From NCBI RefSeq assembly GCF_001517585.1, contig NZ_FBYC01000004.1:62001-126000 (forward strand): 64,000 nucleotides of DNA, in the 5' to 3' direction. Below are positions 42,471 to 51,263 of the stretch, in pieces (the first letter of the stretch is position 1; the number at the start of each line of letters is the position of its first letter). The DNA is from Roseibaca calidilacus (GTDB lineage: Bacteria > Pseudomonadota > Alphaproteobacteria > Rhodobacterales > Rhodobacteraceae). The translations under genes were made by a program, and so were the position numbers. The notes under the pieces were generated by a model. The model did not search any database, was not told the origin of the DNA, and saw nothing but the letters and a program-made list of their open reading frames with translations.

Positions 42471-45440
42471 ATGCTTGTCAAGCGCAGAACCCGGGAGGCC
42501 ACGTCGACCGGTCGCCTAAGCCAGTTTGCCGCAAGTGTTGCCGCCAAACCTTTGGATCGCCGCAGCTTTCTGCGGGCATCTGGTCTGACCGTCGGGGGTC
42601 TTGCGGCCGCCGCTACCCTTGGCGCAGGCATGACCCGCCGGGTCGAAGCCGCAGGCTTTACCGACATGTCGCAGCCCATCGAGCTGCGCAAGAATGTCTG
42701 CACCCATTGCTCGGTCGGTTGTTCGGTCGTGGCAGAGGTGCAAAATGGCGTTTGGGTGGGTCAAGAACCCGCCTTTGACAGCCCGATCAACCGCGGCACC
42801 CATTGCGCCAAAGGCGCGTCGGTGCGCGAGTTGGTGCATGGCGACCGCCGTCTGAAATACCCGATGAAGAAAGTCGGCGGCGAATGGCAGCGCCTGTCGT
42901 GGGATGAGGCGCTGAACGAGATTGCCGAGAAGATGACCGCTATCCGCGACACATCGGGTGCGGATTCGGTTTATTTCCTTGGCTCTGCCAAATTCTCGAA
43001 CGAAGGGTCGTATCTGTTCCGCAAGCTGGCGGCGTTCTGGGGCACCAACAACGTCGATCACCAGGCACGGATCTGCCACTCGACCACTGTGGCCGGGGTT
43101 GCGAATACCTGGGGCTATGGTGCGATGACCAATAGCTACAATGACATCCGCAATGCGAAAACGATTGTTTTCATGGGGTCGAACGCGGCCGAAGCGCACC
43201 CGGTGTCGCTTCAGCACATCCTTGAAGGCAAGGAAACCCAGCGCGCGAACGTGGTTGTTCTGGATCCGCGTTTCACCCGCACGGCGGCGCATGCGACCGA
43301 ATACGTCCGCATCCGCCCCGGCACCGATATTGCCGTGGTGCACGGGATGCTGTGGCACATTTTCGAGAATGGCTGGGAAGACAAGGAATTCATTGCCCAG
43401 CGTGTCTGGGGGATGGATCAGGTCCGTGAGGTGGTCAAGAACTACACGCCAGATGTCGTGGAAGAAATCTCTGGCGTCGATGGCGACACCTTGAAGCGCG
43501 TGGCCGAAAAATTTGCCAAGGATCGCCCTTCGACCTTCATCTGGTGCATGGGGGGCACGCAGCACACGGTCGGCACCGCGAATGTGCGCGCCTATAACCT
43601 GCTGCTGCTTGCCACCGGCAATGTGGGCGGCGAAGGCAATGGCGCCAACATCTTCCGCGGTCATTGCAACGTGCAGGGCGCAACCGATTTCGGTTTGGAT
43701 GTGGCCAACCTTCCTTGCTACTACGGCTTGGGTGCCGGGGCATGGAAACACTGGGCGCGCGTCTGGGACGTGCCATATGAGTATTTCGTCAACCGCTTTG
43801 ACGCCGTTCCGGCCAAGGGTGGGCGCGATGCACGCACGCCAGAGCAGAACATGAATGTGCCGGGCATCACCTCGACCCGTTGGTTCGACGCTGTCACCAT
43901 TGACAGCGAAGAGGTTGACCAGCGTGACAACATCAAGGCGATGATGGTGTTTGGTCACGGCGGCAACACCGTGCCGCGGATGCAAGACGCGCAGCGCGGG
44001 ATGAATGACCTTGACCTGCTGGTCGTGGCCGACCCGCACCCCACGACCTTTGCCGCGCTGCATTCGCGCACCGACAACACATATTTGTTGCCGATCTGCA
44101 CGCAGTTTGAATGCTCCGGCTCGCGCACAGCATCGAACCGTTCGGTTCAGTGGGGCGAGAAGGTGGTGGACCCCATCTTCGAATCCGATAACGACTATGC
44201 GGTGATCTATGCGCTCTCCGAGCGTTTGGGCTTCGCTGACGAGATGTTCAAGAACTTCGAGATGGTTCAGGGCAAGTTCGGCATGGAACCCACGCCGGAA
44301 TCGATTCTGCGTGAGATCAACCGCGGTGGCTGGTCGACCGGCTATACCGGCCAAAGCCCGGAGCGTTTGAAAGCGCATATGGCAAACCAGCGGCATTTCG
44401 ATCTGGTGACACTGCGCGCCAAGGCGGATGCCCCGGAAGAGATCAAGGGCGATTTCTACGGTCTGCCATGGCCTTGCTGGGGCACGCCAGAACTGCGCCA
44501 TCCGGGCACGCACATTCTGTATAACCCCGGCCTGCCCCCGATGGAGGGCGGCAGCGCCTTCCGCCCACGCTTTGGTCTGGAGCGTGACGGCGAAACGCTG
44601 TTGGCAGAGGGAAGCTGGCCGGTCGGGTCCGAAATTGAGGATGGATATCCGCAATTCACCTACGCTCTGCTGCAACAGCTTGGCTGGGATGGCGATCTGA
44701 CCCCCGAAGAACTTGCGAATATCGCGGCTATCGGCGGGAACGACCCGGAAGCCATGGGCAATGTGTCTTGGTCGCTTGATACATCGGGCGGTATTCAGCG
44801 CGTGGCACTGATGCATGGCTGTGTGCCCTTCGGCAACGGCAAGGCCCGTGCTGTCGCGTGGAACCTGCCCGACCCGATCCCGGTGCACCGCGAACCGATC
44901 TATTCGGCGCGCCCCGATCTGGTTGCGCAATATCCGACCAATGACGACCGTCGTCAGCACCGCATGCCCAATATCGGCAAGGTGGTTCAGAACGATGTTG
45001 TCGAGCGCAATGTATTTGGCGACTTCCCGCTGATCCTGACCTCTGGTCGCCTTGTGGAATATGAGGGCGGCGGTGAGGAGACCCGCTCGAACCCGTGGCT
45101 TGCCGAACTGAAGCAAGACATGTTCGTAGAGATCAACCCCGCCGATGCGGAAGCACGCGGTGTGGTCGAAGGCGGCTGGGTCTGGGTTACTGGTCCCGAA
45201 GGCGGATCCAAGGCGCGGATGAAAGCGCTTGTGACCGAACGCGTGGCGCCAGGGGTGGCTTTCATGCCGTTCCATTTCGCGGGTTGGTTCCAAGGCGAAG
45301 ACCAGCGGGGCAACTACCCCGAAGGCACTGATCCGATCGTCTTGGGGGAATCCGTGAACGTCATCACCACATATGGCTACGACCCGGTGACAGGTATGCA
45401 TGAAGGCAAGGTTACGCTTTGCCAGATCGCTGCCGCATAA
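42471..45440 (+). CDS. fdhA: Formate dehydrogenase catalytic subunit (Mo/W-bis-MGD, Cys type)
   Basis: 989-aa catalytic subunit oxidising formate to CO2. It has a Tat signal with twin Arg at residues 30-31 (DRRSFLRASG), a [4Fe-4S] site formed by Cys77, Cys80, Cys84 and Cys112, the metal ligand Cys202 followed by His203 (QARICHSTTVAG), and the C-terminal molydopterin dinucleotide-binding domain (LILTSGRLVEYEGGGEETRSNPWLAEL). The ligand codon is Cys, so no selenocysteine is involved. It would be exported folded by Tat with FdhB and anchored by FdhC. The nearby TupABC genes suggest tungsten may be used instead of molybdenum. Confidence 0.95.
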   Translation: MLVKRRTREATSTGRLSQFAASVAAKPLDRRSFLRASGLTVGGLAAAATLGAGMTRRVEAAGFTDMSQPIELRKNVCTHCSVGCSVVAEVQNGVWVGQEPAFDSPINRGTHCAKGASVRELVHGDRRLKYPMKKVGGEWQRLSWDEALNEIAEKMTAIRDTSGADSVYFLGSAKFSNEGSYLFRKLAAFWGTNNVDHQARICHSTTVAGVANTWGYGAMTNSYNDIRNAKTIVFMGSNAAEAHPVSLQHILEGKETQRANVVVLDPRFTRTAAHATEYVRIRPGTDIAVVHGMLWHIFENGWEDKEFIAQRVWGMDQVREVVKNYTPDVVEEISGVDGDTLKRVAEKFAKDRPSTFIWCMGGTQHTVGTANVRAYNLLLLATGNVGGEGNGANIFRGHCNVQGATDFGLDVANLPCYYGLGAGAWKHWARVWDVPYEYFVNRFDAVPAKGGRDARTPEQNMNVPGITSTRWFDAVTIDSEEVDQRDNIKAMMVFGHGGNTVPRMQDAQRGMNDLDLLVVADPHPTTFAALHSRTDNTYLLPICTQFECSGSRTASNRSVQWGEKVVDPIFESDNDYAVIYALSERLGFADEMFKNFEMVQGKFGMEPTPESILREINRGGWSTGYTGQSPERLKAHMANQRHFDLVTLRAKADAPEEIKGDFYGLPWPCWGTPELRHPGTHILYNPGLPPMEGGSAFRPRFGLERDGETLLAEGSWPVGSEIEDGYPQFTYALLQQLGWDGDLTPEELANIAAIGGNDPEAMGNVSWSLDTSGGIQRVALMHGCVPFGNGKARAVAWNLPDPIPVHREPIYSARPDLVAQYPTNDDRRQHRMPNIGKVVQNDVVERNVFGDFPLILTSGRLVEYEGGGEETRSNPWLAELKQDMFVEINPADAEARGVVEGGWVWVTGPEGGSKARMKALVTERVAPGVAFMPFHFAGWFQGEDQRGNYPEGTDPIVLGESVNVITTYGYDPVTGMHEGKVTLCQIAAA

Positions 45441-45454
45441 GGGAGGAAACAACA

Positions 45455-46051
45455 ATGGCACGAATGAAATTCCTGTGCGACTCTGACCGTTGCATCGAGT
45501 GCAATGCCTGCGTCACCGCCTGCAAGAACGAGCACGAGGTGCCGTGGGGCATTAACCGGCGTCGGGTTGTGACCATCAATGATGGTCTGCCCGGTGAGCG
45601 TTCCGTGTCGATGGCTTGCATGCACTGCACCGACGCGCCTTGCGCCAGTGTGTGCCCGGTGGATTGCTTCTATACCACTGACGATGCCGTGGTTCTGCAC
45701 AACAAGGACACCTGCATCGGCTGCGGCTATTGCAGCTATGCCTGCCCATTTGGTGCACCCCAATATCCGCAAACCGCCAATTTCGGCACCCGCGGCAAAA
45801 TGGACAAATGTACCTACTGCTCTGGTGGCCCAGAGCCGGATATGTCTCAGGCCGAATACGTCAAATACGGCGCGAACCGTTTGGCCGAGGGCAAGCTGCC
45901 GCTTTGTGCTGAAATGTGCTCGACCAAGGCACTTCTAGCCGGGGACGGCGACATCATTGCAGAAATCTACCGCGAGCGTGTCGTGACCCGTGGTTATGGC
46001 TCTGGTGCATGGGGCTGGCGTGATGCTTATGGCGAAGCGGTTACGGTGTAA
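45455..46051 (+). CDS. fdhB: Formate dehydrogenase iron-sulfur (beta) subunit
   Basis: 198-aa electron-transfer subunit with four ferredoxin-type clusters: CIECNACVTACK (residues about 12-23), CMHCTDAPCASVCP, CIGCGYCSYACP and the split site CTYCSGG...CAEMC. No signal peptide, so it travels with FdhA through Tat. A GGGAGG site precedes the ATG at 45455, and the longer frame to 45419 overlaps fdhA. It passes electrons from FdhA to the cytochrome b of FdhC. Confidence 0.94.
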   Translation: MARMKFLCDSDRCIECNACVTACKNEHEVPWGINRRRVVTINDGLPGERSVSMACMHCTDAPCASVCPVDCFYTTDDAVVLHNKDTCIGCGYCSYACPFGAPQYPQTANFGTRGKMDKCTYCSGGPEPDMSQAEYVKYGANRLAEGKLPLCAEMCSTKALLAGDGDIIAEIYRERVVTRGYGSGAWGWRDAYGEAVTV

Positions 46052-46061
46052 GGGGGAGAAA

Positions 46062-47051
46062 ATGTCACATCTCAGCAAATTCGCCGCTATCTTGTCGCTG
46101 GCTTTTGCGGTGGCCGTTATTGCCCCGCAAACGCAAGCGCAGGTCAACCCGACCGCCGAATCCGTCAGCGAGGACGCTCTATTCGAAGCCCTTGGAACCG
46201 ATGGCGTGGTCAGTGGCCGCGTGTCGATTCCTGACCGGTCGGCGGGCAACCTGATCAAACCTGAAAACAAGGCGTGGGCCTCGTTGCATAGCAACACGAT
46301 TGTCACGTTGTCAGTGATCGCCGTGTTCGGAACCGTGTTGGCGCTTCTGGCGTTCTACGTTCTGCGCGGCAAGATCCGGGTTGATGCCGGGCTGTCGGGC
46401 CGCACCATTCGGCGATTCAATGTCATTGAGCGCTTTGCCCATTGGACACTTGCCTTTACCTTCATCGTCCTTGCTTTGTCGGGTCTCAACCTAATTATTG
46501 GCAAGTCGGTGATCCTGCCGCTGCTGGGGGAAGGGGCATTTGGCACGCTGTCCGCATGGGGAAAGATCGCGCATAACTATCTGGCATGGCCTTTCATGGT
46601 CTCGCTTGCGCTGATCCTTGTACTTTGGGTGGTCCATAACATTCCCAACAAGCTTGATGTGGAATGGTTGAAGCAAGGCGGTGGCCTGCTTAAGAAAGGC
46701 GTGCATCCGCCCGCGAAGAAGTTCAATGCAGGTCAGAAAGTGATTTTCTGGTCGGTGATTGTCGGTGGTGCGGCGCTGTCTTATACGGGGTTCATGCTGC
46801 TGTTCCCGTCAATTGCCGGGTCGTTCACCGATTGGCAGTTCTACCAATTGATTCACGCGCTTGTCGCTGCTGGGCTGTCGGCTATCGTGATCGCTCATAT
46901 CTACATCGGCTCTGTCGGTATGGAAGGCGCGTTCGATGCCATGGGCTCTGGCGAGGTGGATGAAAACTGGGCCAAAGAGCACCATTCTCTTTGGGTGGAA
47001 GAGGTGAAGGGCACAAGTGCAGGCAAGGGCGCGGCCACGCCTGCCGAGTAG
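46062..47051 (+). CDS. fdhC: Formate dehydrogenase cytochrome b (gamma) subunit
   Basis: 329-aa membrane subunit. It has a cleavable-type N-terminal signal (ending QTQAQ), a periplasmic stretch (residues about 25-80), then membrane helices at about 85-105, 130-150, 175-195, 230-250 and 275-295. The segments NVIERFAHWTLAFTFIVLALSGLNL and LIHALVAAGLSAIVIAHIYIG supply the heme-binding His residues of the cytochrome b556 family. A GGGGGAG site precedes the start at 46062. It should deliver electrons to the quinone pool. Confidence 0.93.
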   Translation: MSHLSKFAAILSLAFAVAVIAPQTQAQVNPTAESVSEDALFEALGTDGVVSGRVSIPDRSAGNLIKPENKAWASLHSNTIVTLSVIAVFGTVLALLAFYVLRGKIRVDAGLSGRTIRRFNVIERFAHWTLAFTFIVLALSGLNLIIGKSVILPLLGEGAFGTLSAWGKIAHNYLAWPFMVSLALILVLWVVHNIPNKLDVEWLKQGGGLLKKGVHPPAKKFNAGQKVIFWSVIVGGAALSYTGFMLLFPSIAGSFTDWQFYQLIHALVAAGLSAIVIAHIYIGSVGMEGAFDAMGSGEVDENWAKEHHSLWVEEVKGTSAGKGAATPAE

Positions 47052-47075
47052 CACTGCGCCATTATGAATATCTGG

Positions 47076-47098
47076 CCTCGCGCGCTTTCCGCGCGGGG
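47076..47098 (+). terminator. Hairpin after fdhC
   Basis: A 9-bp stem (one G-U pair) with loop CTTTC lies 25 bases after the fdhC stop and 26 bases before mrp. Only a weak T-rich stretch follows, so it may attenuate rather than end transcription between the structural genes and the mrp-cytochrome genes. Confidence 0.5.
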
Positions 47099-47123
47099 CT
47101 GTTCCTTGAAGGCTTGACCTGCC

Positions 47124-48236
47124 ATGAGCGTTTCCGATCCCGACATCCTTGATCAGGCGCGCCGGGCCATCGCGTCGATCGCATCGCCCGATGGCGCGAT
47201 CTTGGGCCAGTCGCCCTGCATCACTGGACTGTCGGTGAACGGCGGGCGCATCAGCGTCTCTTTACAAATCGCACCGGGCGAGCATGAGGCGTTCATGCCC
47301 GTGCGCGACGCGATCGAAGCAAAGCTGCGCCAGCTTGAGGGCGTGACCTCTGTTTTCGTGGTGCTGACGGCGGATAGCCCGGCCCCGGCGCAGAAATCCA
47401 CCTCAATGCCCCCCAAACTGACCGCTGCACCCGCAAAGACCAAGCCTTTGGCGAGCGTGCGTCATGTCGTGGCGGTGGCCTCTGGCAAAGGCGGGGTGGG
47501 CAAATCCACCACCACGGTCAACCTTGCCTTGGCCTTTCGGGCGCTGGGTTGGCGTGTTGGGGTGCTAGATGCCGACATTTACGGTCCGTCCATACCCACA
47601 CTTCTGGGCCTGACAGGCAAACCCACGAAGGGGCAGGGGCGCAGCCTTTTGCCTATGCAGGCTTATGGGCTGAAAGCGATGTCCATGGGCGTGCTGGTCG
47701 ATCCGGAAACCGCGATGGTCTGGCGCGGTCCGATGATTATGTCTGCGATCACGCAGTTGATTTCTGACGTGGCCTGGGGTGAGTTGGACCTGCTGCTGGT
47801 CGATATGCCCCCCGGCACGGGTGACGCGCAACTGGCCTTGGCGCAAGGCACCGATCTATCCGGTGCGATCATCGTCTCGACCCCGCAGGACTTGGCGTTG
47901 GTGGATGCGCGACGCGGCATTGCGATGTTCAACAAGGTCAATGTGACGACCTTGGGCATTATCGAAAACATGTCGCAATTCATCTGCCCGGATTGCGGCA
48001 GCAGCCATGCTATTTTCGGGCAAGGCGGCGCGCAGGCAGAGGCGATGCGCCTTGGCGTGCCATTCCTTGGCGCGCTGCCCTTGTCTATGGCATTGCGCAG
48101 CGCTTCAGATGCTGGCCGCCCTATCTTGGCGCGCGACCCGGATGGCCCGCTGGGCCTGTTGTATCAATCAATGGCGCGTACCGTCATGGGCGCGCTGGAA
48201 CACGAAGCCGGTCCTCAAGTGACCGTGCGACACTGA
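47124..48236 (+). CDS. Mrp/ApbC-type iron-sulfur cluster carrier ATPase
   Basis: 370-aa protein: N-terminal DUF59-like domain (residues 1-85), linker, then a deviant-Walker P-loop domain with GKGGVGKS (121-128), DADIYGPSIPTLLG, DMPPGTGDAQL and a CxxC motif (ICPDCGSS) that bridges a [4Fe-4S] cluster in the dimer. It delivers Fe-S clusters to target proteins. A copy next to fdhABC probably serves the nine or more clusters made here. It may be additional to a housekeeping Mrp elsewhere. Confidence 0.9.
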   Translation: MSVSDPDILDQARRAIASIASPDGAILGQSPCITGLSVNGGRISVSLQIAPGEHEAFMPVRDAIEAKLRQLEGVTSVFVVLTADSPAPAQKSTSMPPKLTAAPAKTKPLASVRHVVAVASGKGGVGKSTTTVNLALAFRALGWRVGVLDADIYGPSIPTLLGLTGKPTKGQGRSLLPMQAYGLKAMSMGVLVDPETAMVWRGPMIMSAITQLISDVAWGELDLLLVDMPPGTGDAQLALAQGTDLSGAIIVSTPQDLALVDARRGIAMFNKVNVTTLGIIENMSQFICPDCGSSHAIFGQGGAQAEAMRLGVPFLGALPLSMALRSASDAGRPILARDPDGPLGLLYQSMARTVMGALEHEAGPQVTVRH

Positions 48237-48251
48237 ACAGGAGACATCCCA

Positions 48252-48407
48252 ATGAAAGCCTTTGTCGCTGCTGCTATCTTCGCCGTAGTGATCGCATTCG
48301 GTGCGTCACAGGTGCTGAACGGGTCTTTCCAAGAGCCCAGCTATTCCGCCTTCAGCACCGAAGGCGCGCGCGTGGGTGATCCCGGAAGCAACCTCGTCAG
48401 CGAATAA
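48252..48407 (+). CDS. 51-aa secreted or membrane-anchored small protein
   Basis: A short gene with an AGGAG site eight bases upstream. The product has a hydrophobic N-terminal helix (FVAAAIFAVVIAFGASQVL, residues 4-22) and a small polar tail (SYSAFSTEGARVGDPGSNLV). It lies tightly between mrp (15 bases) and the WD40-cytochrome gene (6 bases), which supports it as real. It resembles small subunits that cap membrane-bound respiratory complexes. Function unknown. Confidence 0.7.
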   Translation: MKAFVAAAIFAVVIAFGASQVLNGSFQEPSYSAFSTEGARVGDPGSNLVSE

Positions 48408-48413
48408 GATGAT

Positions 48414-49691
48414 ATGAGGCAAAGGGCCGCGCTTTCGGCACTGCTTGTCGCAGGGTTTTTGTCGAACCCTGTCACTGGACAGGATTTTCTGGGCCATAGC
48501 GGCCCGGTCGGTGCGCTTGCGGTCGGTGAGAACGGTCTGTTATCGGGCGGGTTTGATACCCGTGCGATCCTGTGGTCTCTTGACGAAGCGCGCGCGCTGC
48601 ATGTCGGACGGTTCCACGATGGCACGGTCACCGCTGTTGCGCATCTGGATGGCGGTTTCGTGACCGCGGGGCAGGATGGGCGCATTGCCATCTGGGACCA
48701 AGAGCAGGCAGAGCCGCGTTTTGCCACGCCGCGCGGAACGTCGCCCATCGCATCACTCGATGTCGCGGCGGATGGCAATCGCATTGCTGCCGGGTTGTTC
48801 GACGGAACGGTGCAGATCCTCTCGCCCGACGATGACAATGTCCTCTCGGTGCCCGCCCATAGCGACCGTGTGACCGGCGTGGGCTTTTTGCCCGATGGGC
48901 AGATTCTGTCCGTTGGGGGCGATTTGCGGTTCCTGCGTTGGTCTCCTGATGGACAGGTGCAGGCAAGCGCCGGGCTTCCGGGCCTTCCAAACGGGTTAGC
49001 CCTGTCGGATGACCGTGCGGCGATCATCTTCGCCGACGGGTCGCTTCGGTTGTTTTCCTCGGATGGCGCGCAACTGCCAGAGCGATTTCTGACCGATCGC
49101 CCGCTTGTATCGGTCGGGACAAGTGACGCCCATATCGTAACCGGAGCGATAGATGGCACGGTATGGACGCTTGAACCCAAGGATCTGGACGTTACTGCGA
49201 TGTTCCGCGCCGCTGATGGGCCGATCTGGGCCGTGGCTGCGGATGCTGCTCAGGTCTTCACCGGCAGCGCCGATGGCGCTGTGCGCCGCTGGGATGCGCT
49301 GACGGGCGAAACTTTAGGCGGCGAAAGCCCCGCCCAGCCCGAAGAGTATACCGATGGCAGCCGGGGCGCAGAGGTTTGGCGCGCCTGTGCAGTTTGCCAT
49401 TCGCTTGCGCCGGACGATCATTCTCGTGCGGGGCCAAGTTTGCATGGGGTCTTTGGGCGCTCGATTGCGACGGCGGACGGGTTTGACTATTCGCCCGCCC
49501 TGCAAGCGCTGAACATTGTCTGGACGCCTGAAACCGTTGCCGAGTTGTTCGAATTCGGGCCAGAGGCCTATACGCCGGGTTCGCGAATGCCCGAACAGCG
49601 TGTCGCCAATCCAGATGACCGCCAAGCGCTGGTTGCGTTCATCGCCCGTGCGACCGCGCATATGGACGCGCAAAATGGCGGCGGTGATTAA
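48414..49691 (+). CDS. WD40 beta-propeller fused to a c-type cytochrome
   Basis: 425-aa periplasmic protein. It has a signal peptide (cleavage near VTGQD), about seven WD40-like repeats (residues about 25-300, with pairs such as ILWSLDEARA, IAIWDQEQAE and VRRWDALTGE), then a class I cytochrome c domain with heme site CAVCH (residues 325-329) and axial Met392 in GSRMPEQRV. WD40-cytochrome fusions occur in periplasmic electron transfer and denitrification loci. As the last gene of the formate dehydrogenase operon it may offer an alternative, periplasmic electron exit. Its stop overlaps the stop of the convergent regulator by 3-4 bases. Confidence 0.87.
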   Translation: MRQRAALSALLVAGFLSNPVTGQDFLGHSGPVGALAVGENGLLSGGFDTRAILWSLDEARALHVGRFHDGTVTAVAHLDGGFVTAGQDGRIAIWDQEQAEPRFATPRGTSPIASLDVAADGNRIAAGLFDGTVQILSPDDDNVLSVPAHSDRVTGVGFLPDGQILSVGGDLRFLRWSPDGQVQASAGLPGLPNGLALSDDRAAIIFADGSLRLFSSDGAQLPERFLTDRPLVSVGTSDAHIVTGAIDGTVWTLEPKDLDVTAMFRAADGPIWAVAADAAQVFTGSADGAVRRWDALTGETLGGESPAQPEEYTDGSRGAEVWRACAVCHSLAPDDHSRAGPSLHGVFGRSIATADGFDYSPALQALNIVWTPETVAELFEFGPEAYTPGSRMPEQRVANPDDRQALVAFIARATAHMDAQNGGGD

Positions 49692-50596
49692 CCGTTCCAG
49701 ACAACTGTGCCAAGATCGCTTAGGTCATATCCACCAAGGCGTTCGGCTTGCGCTACAAATTCGGGGCTTCTGGCGAAGCTGAAAAGCCGTTGTATCGGCT
49801 GTTCGAAAAAGGCGCGCCGAGACATTGCCAGATCGAATTGATCATCTTGCACCAGAGGAACGAAACCCAGCGCCCCACTGGCTGCCTGAATGCCAAAGCC
49901 ACAATCGGCCGCGTCGGTTTCGATCATAGTCGCCAAATCAGCATGGGTATGCGCCGTCCCCGGAACGATGTTCAGGTCAGCCATGCTCAGCCCGCTGCGT
50001 GAGAGTTGAATATCCAGCAATCGCTGGGTTCCCGACCCTTCGCTCCGCAATGCAAAACGCAGGCCCAGTTCGACGCAATCGCGCAGGCTGGCAGCGTCAT
50101 GCGGGTTTCCGGGCGCGACCAGCAACCCTTGGGTCCGACGTGCCCAATGCACAAGCACGAAAGACTGCGACGACAGCACATTGCGCACCGCCTGCACATT
50201 CCATGTGTCAGACACAGGGTCGAACAAGTGCAGCCCCGCCAGCATGGCTTCCCCCGCGGCCAGATCGTCCAGCCCGCGCGAAGAGTCGCCAGCCCGCACA
50301 GCCAACCCTGCCTTAGAGTACCGCAAGGCCCAATCTAGCAGCGGGTCGTTCGAACCTGAGTAGATTTGCGGCATCGGCAGGGCGCTGGCCTCGGGCGATT
50401 CTGTCTGCGCTTCCAGCCAAGCTTCGATAAGCCGGCGCGGGAACAACAATTTGCCGGTCGCTCGCGTGAACGGGATCGCTTGCTTCGCAACCATGTCATA
50501 GATTGTGCGCTCTTTGGTCCGCAGAAACTCTGCGACTTCTGCCGTGGTCATCAGTGCACGGTAGCCGCTGGAAGGTGGTATCTCGTGTTTTAACAT
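49688..50596 (-). CDS. HTH regulator with PBP-like (PF12727-type) sensor domain
   Basis: 302 aa. An excisionase/MerR-like helix-turn-helix occupies residues about 15-65 (MTTAEVAEFLRTKERTIYDMVAKQAIPF). From about residue 90 to the end is a PBP-like domain without a signal peptide (YSGSNDPLLDWALRY, LLVAPGNPHDAASLRD, RSEGSGTQRLLDIQL, TDAADCGFGIQAASGALGFVPL). The same domain type is fused to MoeA at 26023-27948. Such HTH-PBP proteins sit beside molybdoenzyme operons and probably sense molybdate, tungstate or cofactor status. It is convergent with the formate dehydrogenase operon. ATG 50596 is chosen; ATG 50551 (MTTAEV) is possible. Confidence 0.82.
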   Translation of the reverse strand: MLKHEIPPSSGYRALMTTAEVAEFLRTKERTIYDMVAKQAIPFTRATGKLLFPRRLIEAWLEAQTESPEASALPMPQIYSGSNDPLLDWALRYSKAGLAVRAGDSSRGLDDLAAGEAMLAGLHLFDPVSDTWNVQAVRNVLSSQSFVLVHWARRTQGLLVAPGNPHDAASLRDCVELGLRFALRSEGSGTQRLLDIQLSRSGLSMADLNIVPGTAHTHADLATMIETDAADCGFGIQAASGALGFVPLVQDDQFDLAMSRRAFFEQPIQRLFSFARSPEFVAQAERLGGYDLSDLGTVVWNG

Positions 50597-51011
50597 CGTT
50601 TCGTTTTCAACTGCGATTCTGCCGCGCCAAACCCGCGCGATCACTACCAATATATTCCGGAAATCTGTTTTGATAGACTTTGTTGCACAAATCGGGTTGT
50701 CAACGCACTTCCGCTATCTCCGGGGCGGTGTTGCACAAGCCTGACGACGGAGGATGCACTTTGCGAATCTGTGCGGTTAGGCGCAAGCTATCCGCAAACC
50801 ATCTCCCTGCCGCTTTCGTGCAACGCATTGGCCCAGCGACAACGCATCGCTGCGGAAGCGCGGGTCTCTGCTAATATCGGCCTACAAGGACATGACGTGG
50901 CGCGCGCCGCACGAAGGGGGGGCCTGACGTCCGCCAGCCTTTCCGGATGCGGCACCCAGTTTCGCCTGTAAATGAAGCGGGATTTCTGTTTTTCCAATGC
51001 CTTGAAGGCAC
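50597..51011. other. Gene-free stretch left of the island with possible insertion-sequence remnants
   Basis: About 415 bases between the HTH-PBP regulator and the island boundary. The 10-base word TGTTGCACAA occurs twice in direct orientation (50681-50690 and 50729-50738), the first inside AGACTTTGTTGCACAAATC, which resembles insertion-sequence ends. No transposase is recognisable. The rest shows short open frames on both strands with no convincing product. It is probably scarred intergenic DNA. Confidence 0.35.
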
Positions 51012-51030
51012 AATGGCTCCGGCGGTAGGG
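51012..51030 (+). repeat. attL: 19-bp direct repeat of the tRNA-Asn end
   Basis: AATGGCTCCGGCGGTAGGG, identical to 60021-60039 inside tRNA-Asn; the flanking bases differ on both sides. The position, with the integrase beside the other copy, marks the left end of the island. An imperfect inverted copy (CCGGAGCCA at 51090-51098) lies 60 bases further in and may be an integrase accessory site. Confidence 0.92.
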
Positions 51031-51263
51031 TCCGCAGCAAATCCAAAAAATCCAATGATTTCAGGGGTTCGCCCTCTGCGTATGAACCCCCGGAGCCACA
51101 TTGTGAACAGTTACTTGATACAGTCAAGGGCACAAGCCCTATTGGCAAAGAGTTTTGTTATTGACCAATCCAGACTCCAAGACACTTTCCCTTGACAGTT
51201 GACACAGCAGGCGGTGTCAATCAGTCTAATTTGCTACCAAGTTTCTTTCAGGGTTGTGTTACA

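Noticed and set aside
43072-43100. Selenocysteine codon in FdhA
   Set aside because: The metal-ligand position is an ordinary Cys codon within ICHSTT, and the gene has no in-frame stop.
42516-45461. 981-aa open frame antisense to fdhA
   Set aside because: A shadow frame caused by GC-rich codon bias; the product is rich in His and Arg with no domain, while the sense strand is a clear formate dehydrogenase.
50771-50997. Short frames on both strands left of the island as a transposase remnant
   Set aside because: Neither translation shows a transposase motif; both look like chance frames in GC-rich intergenic DNA.
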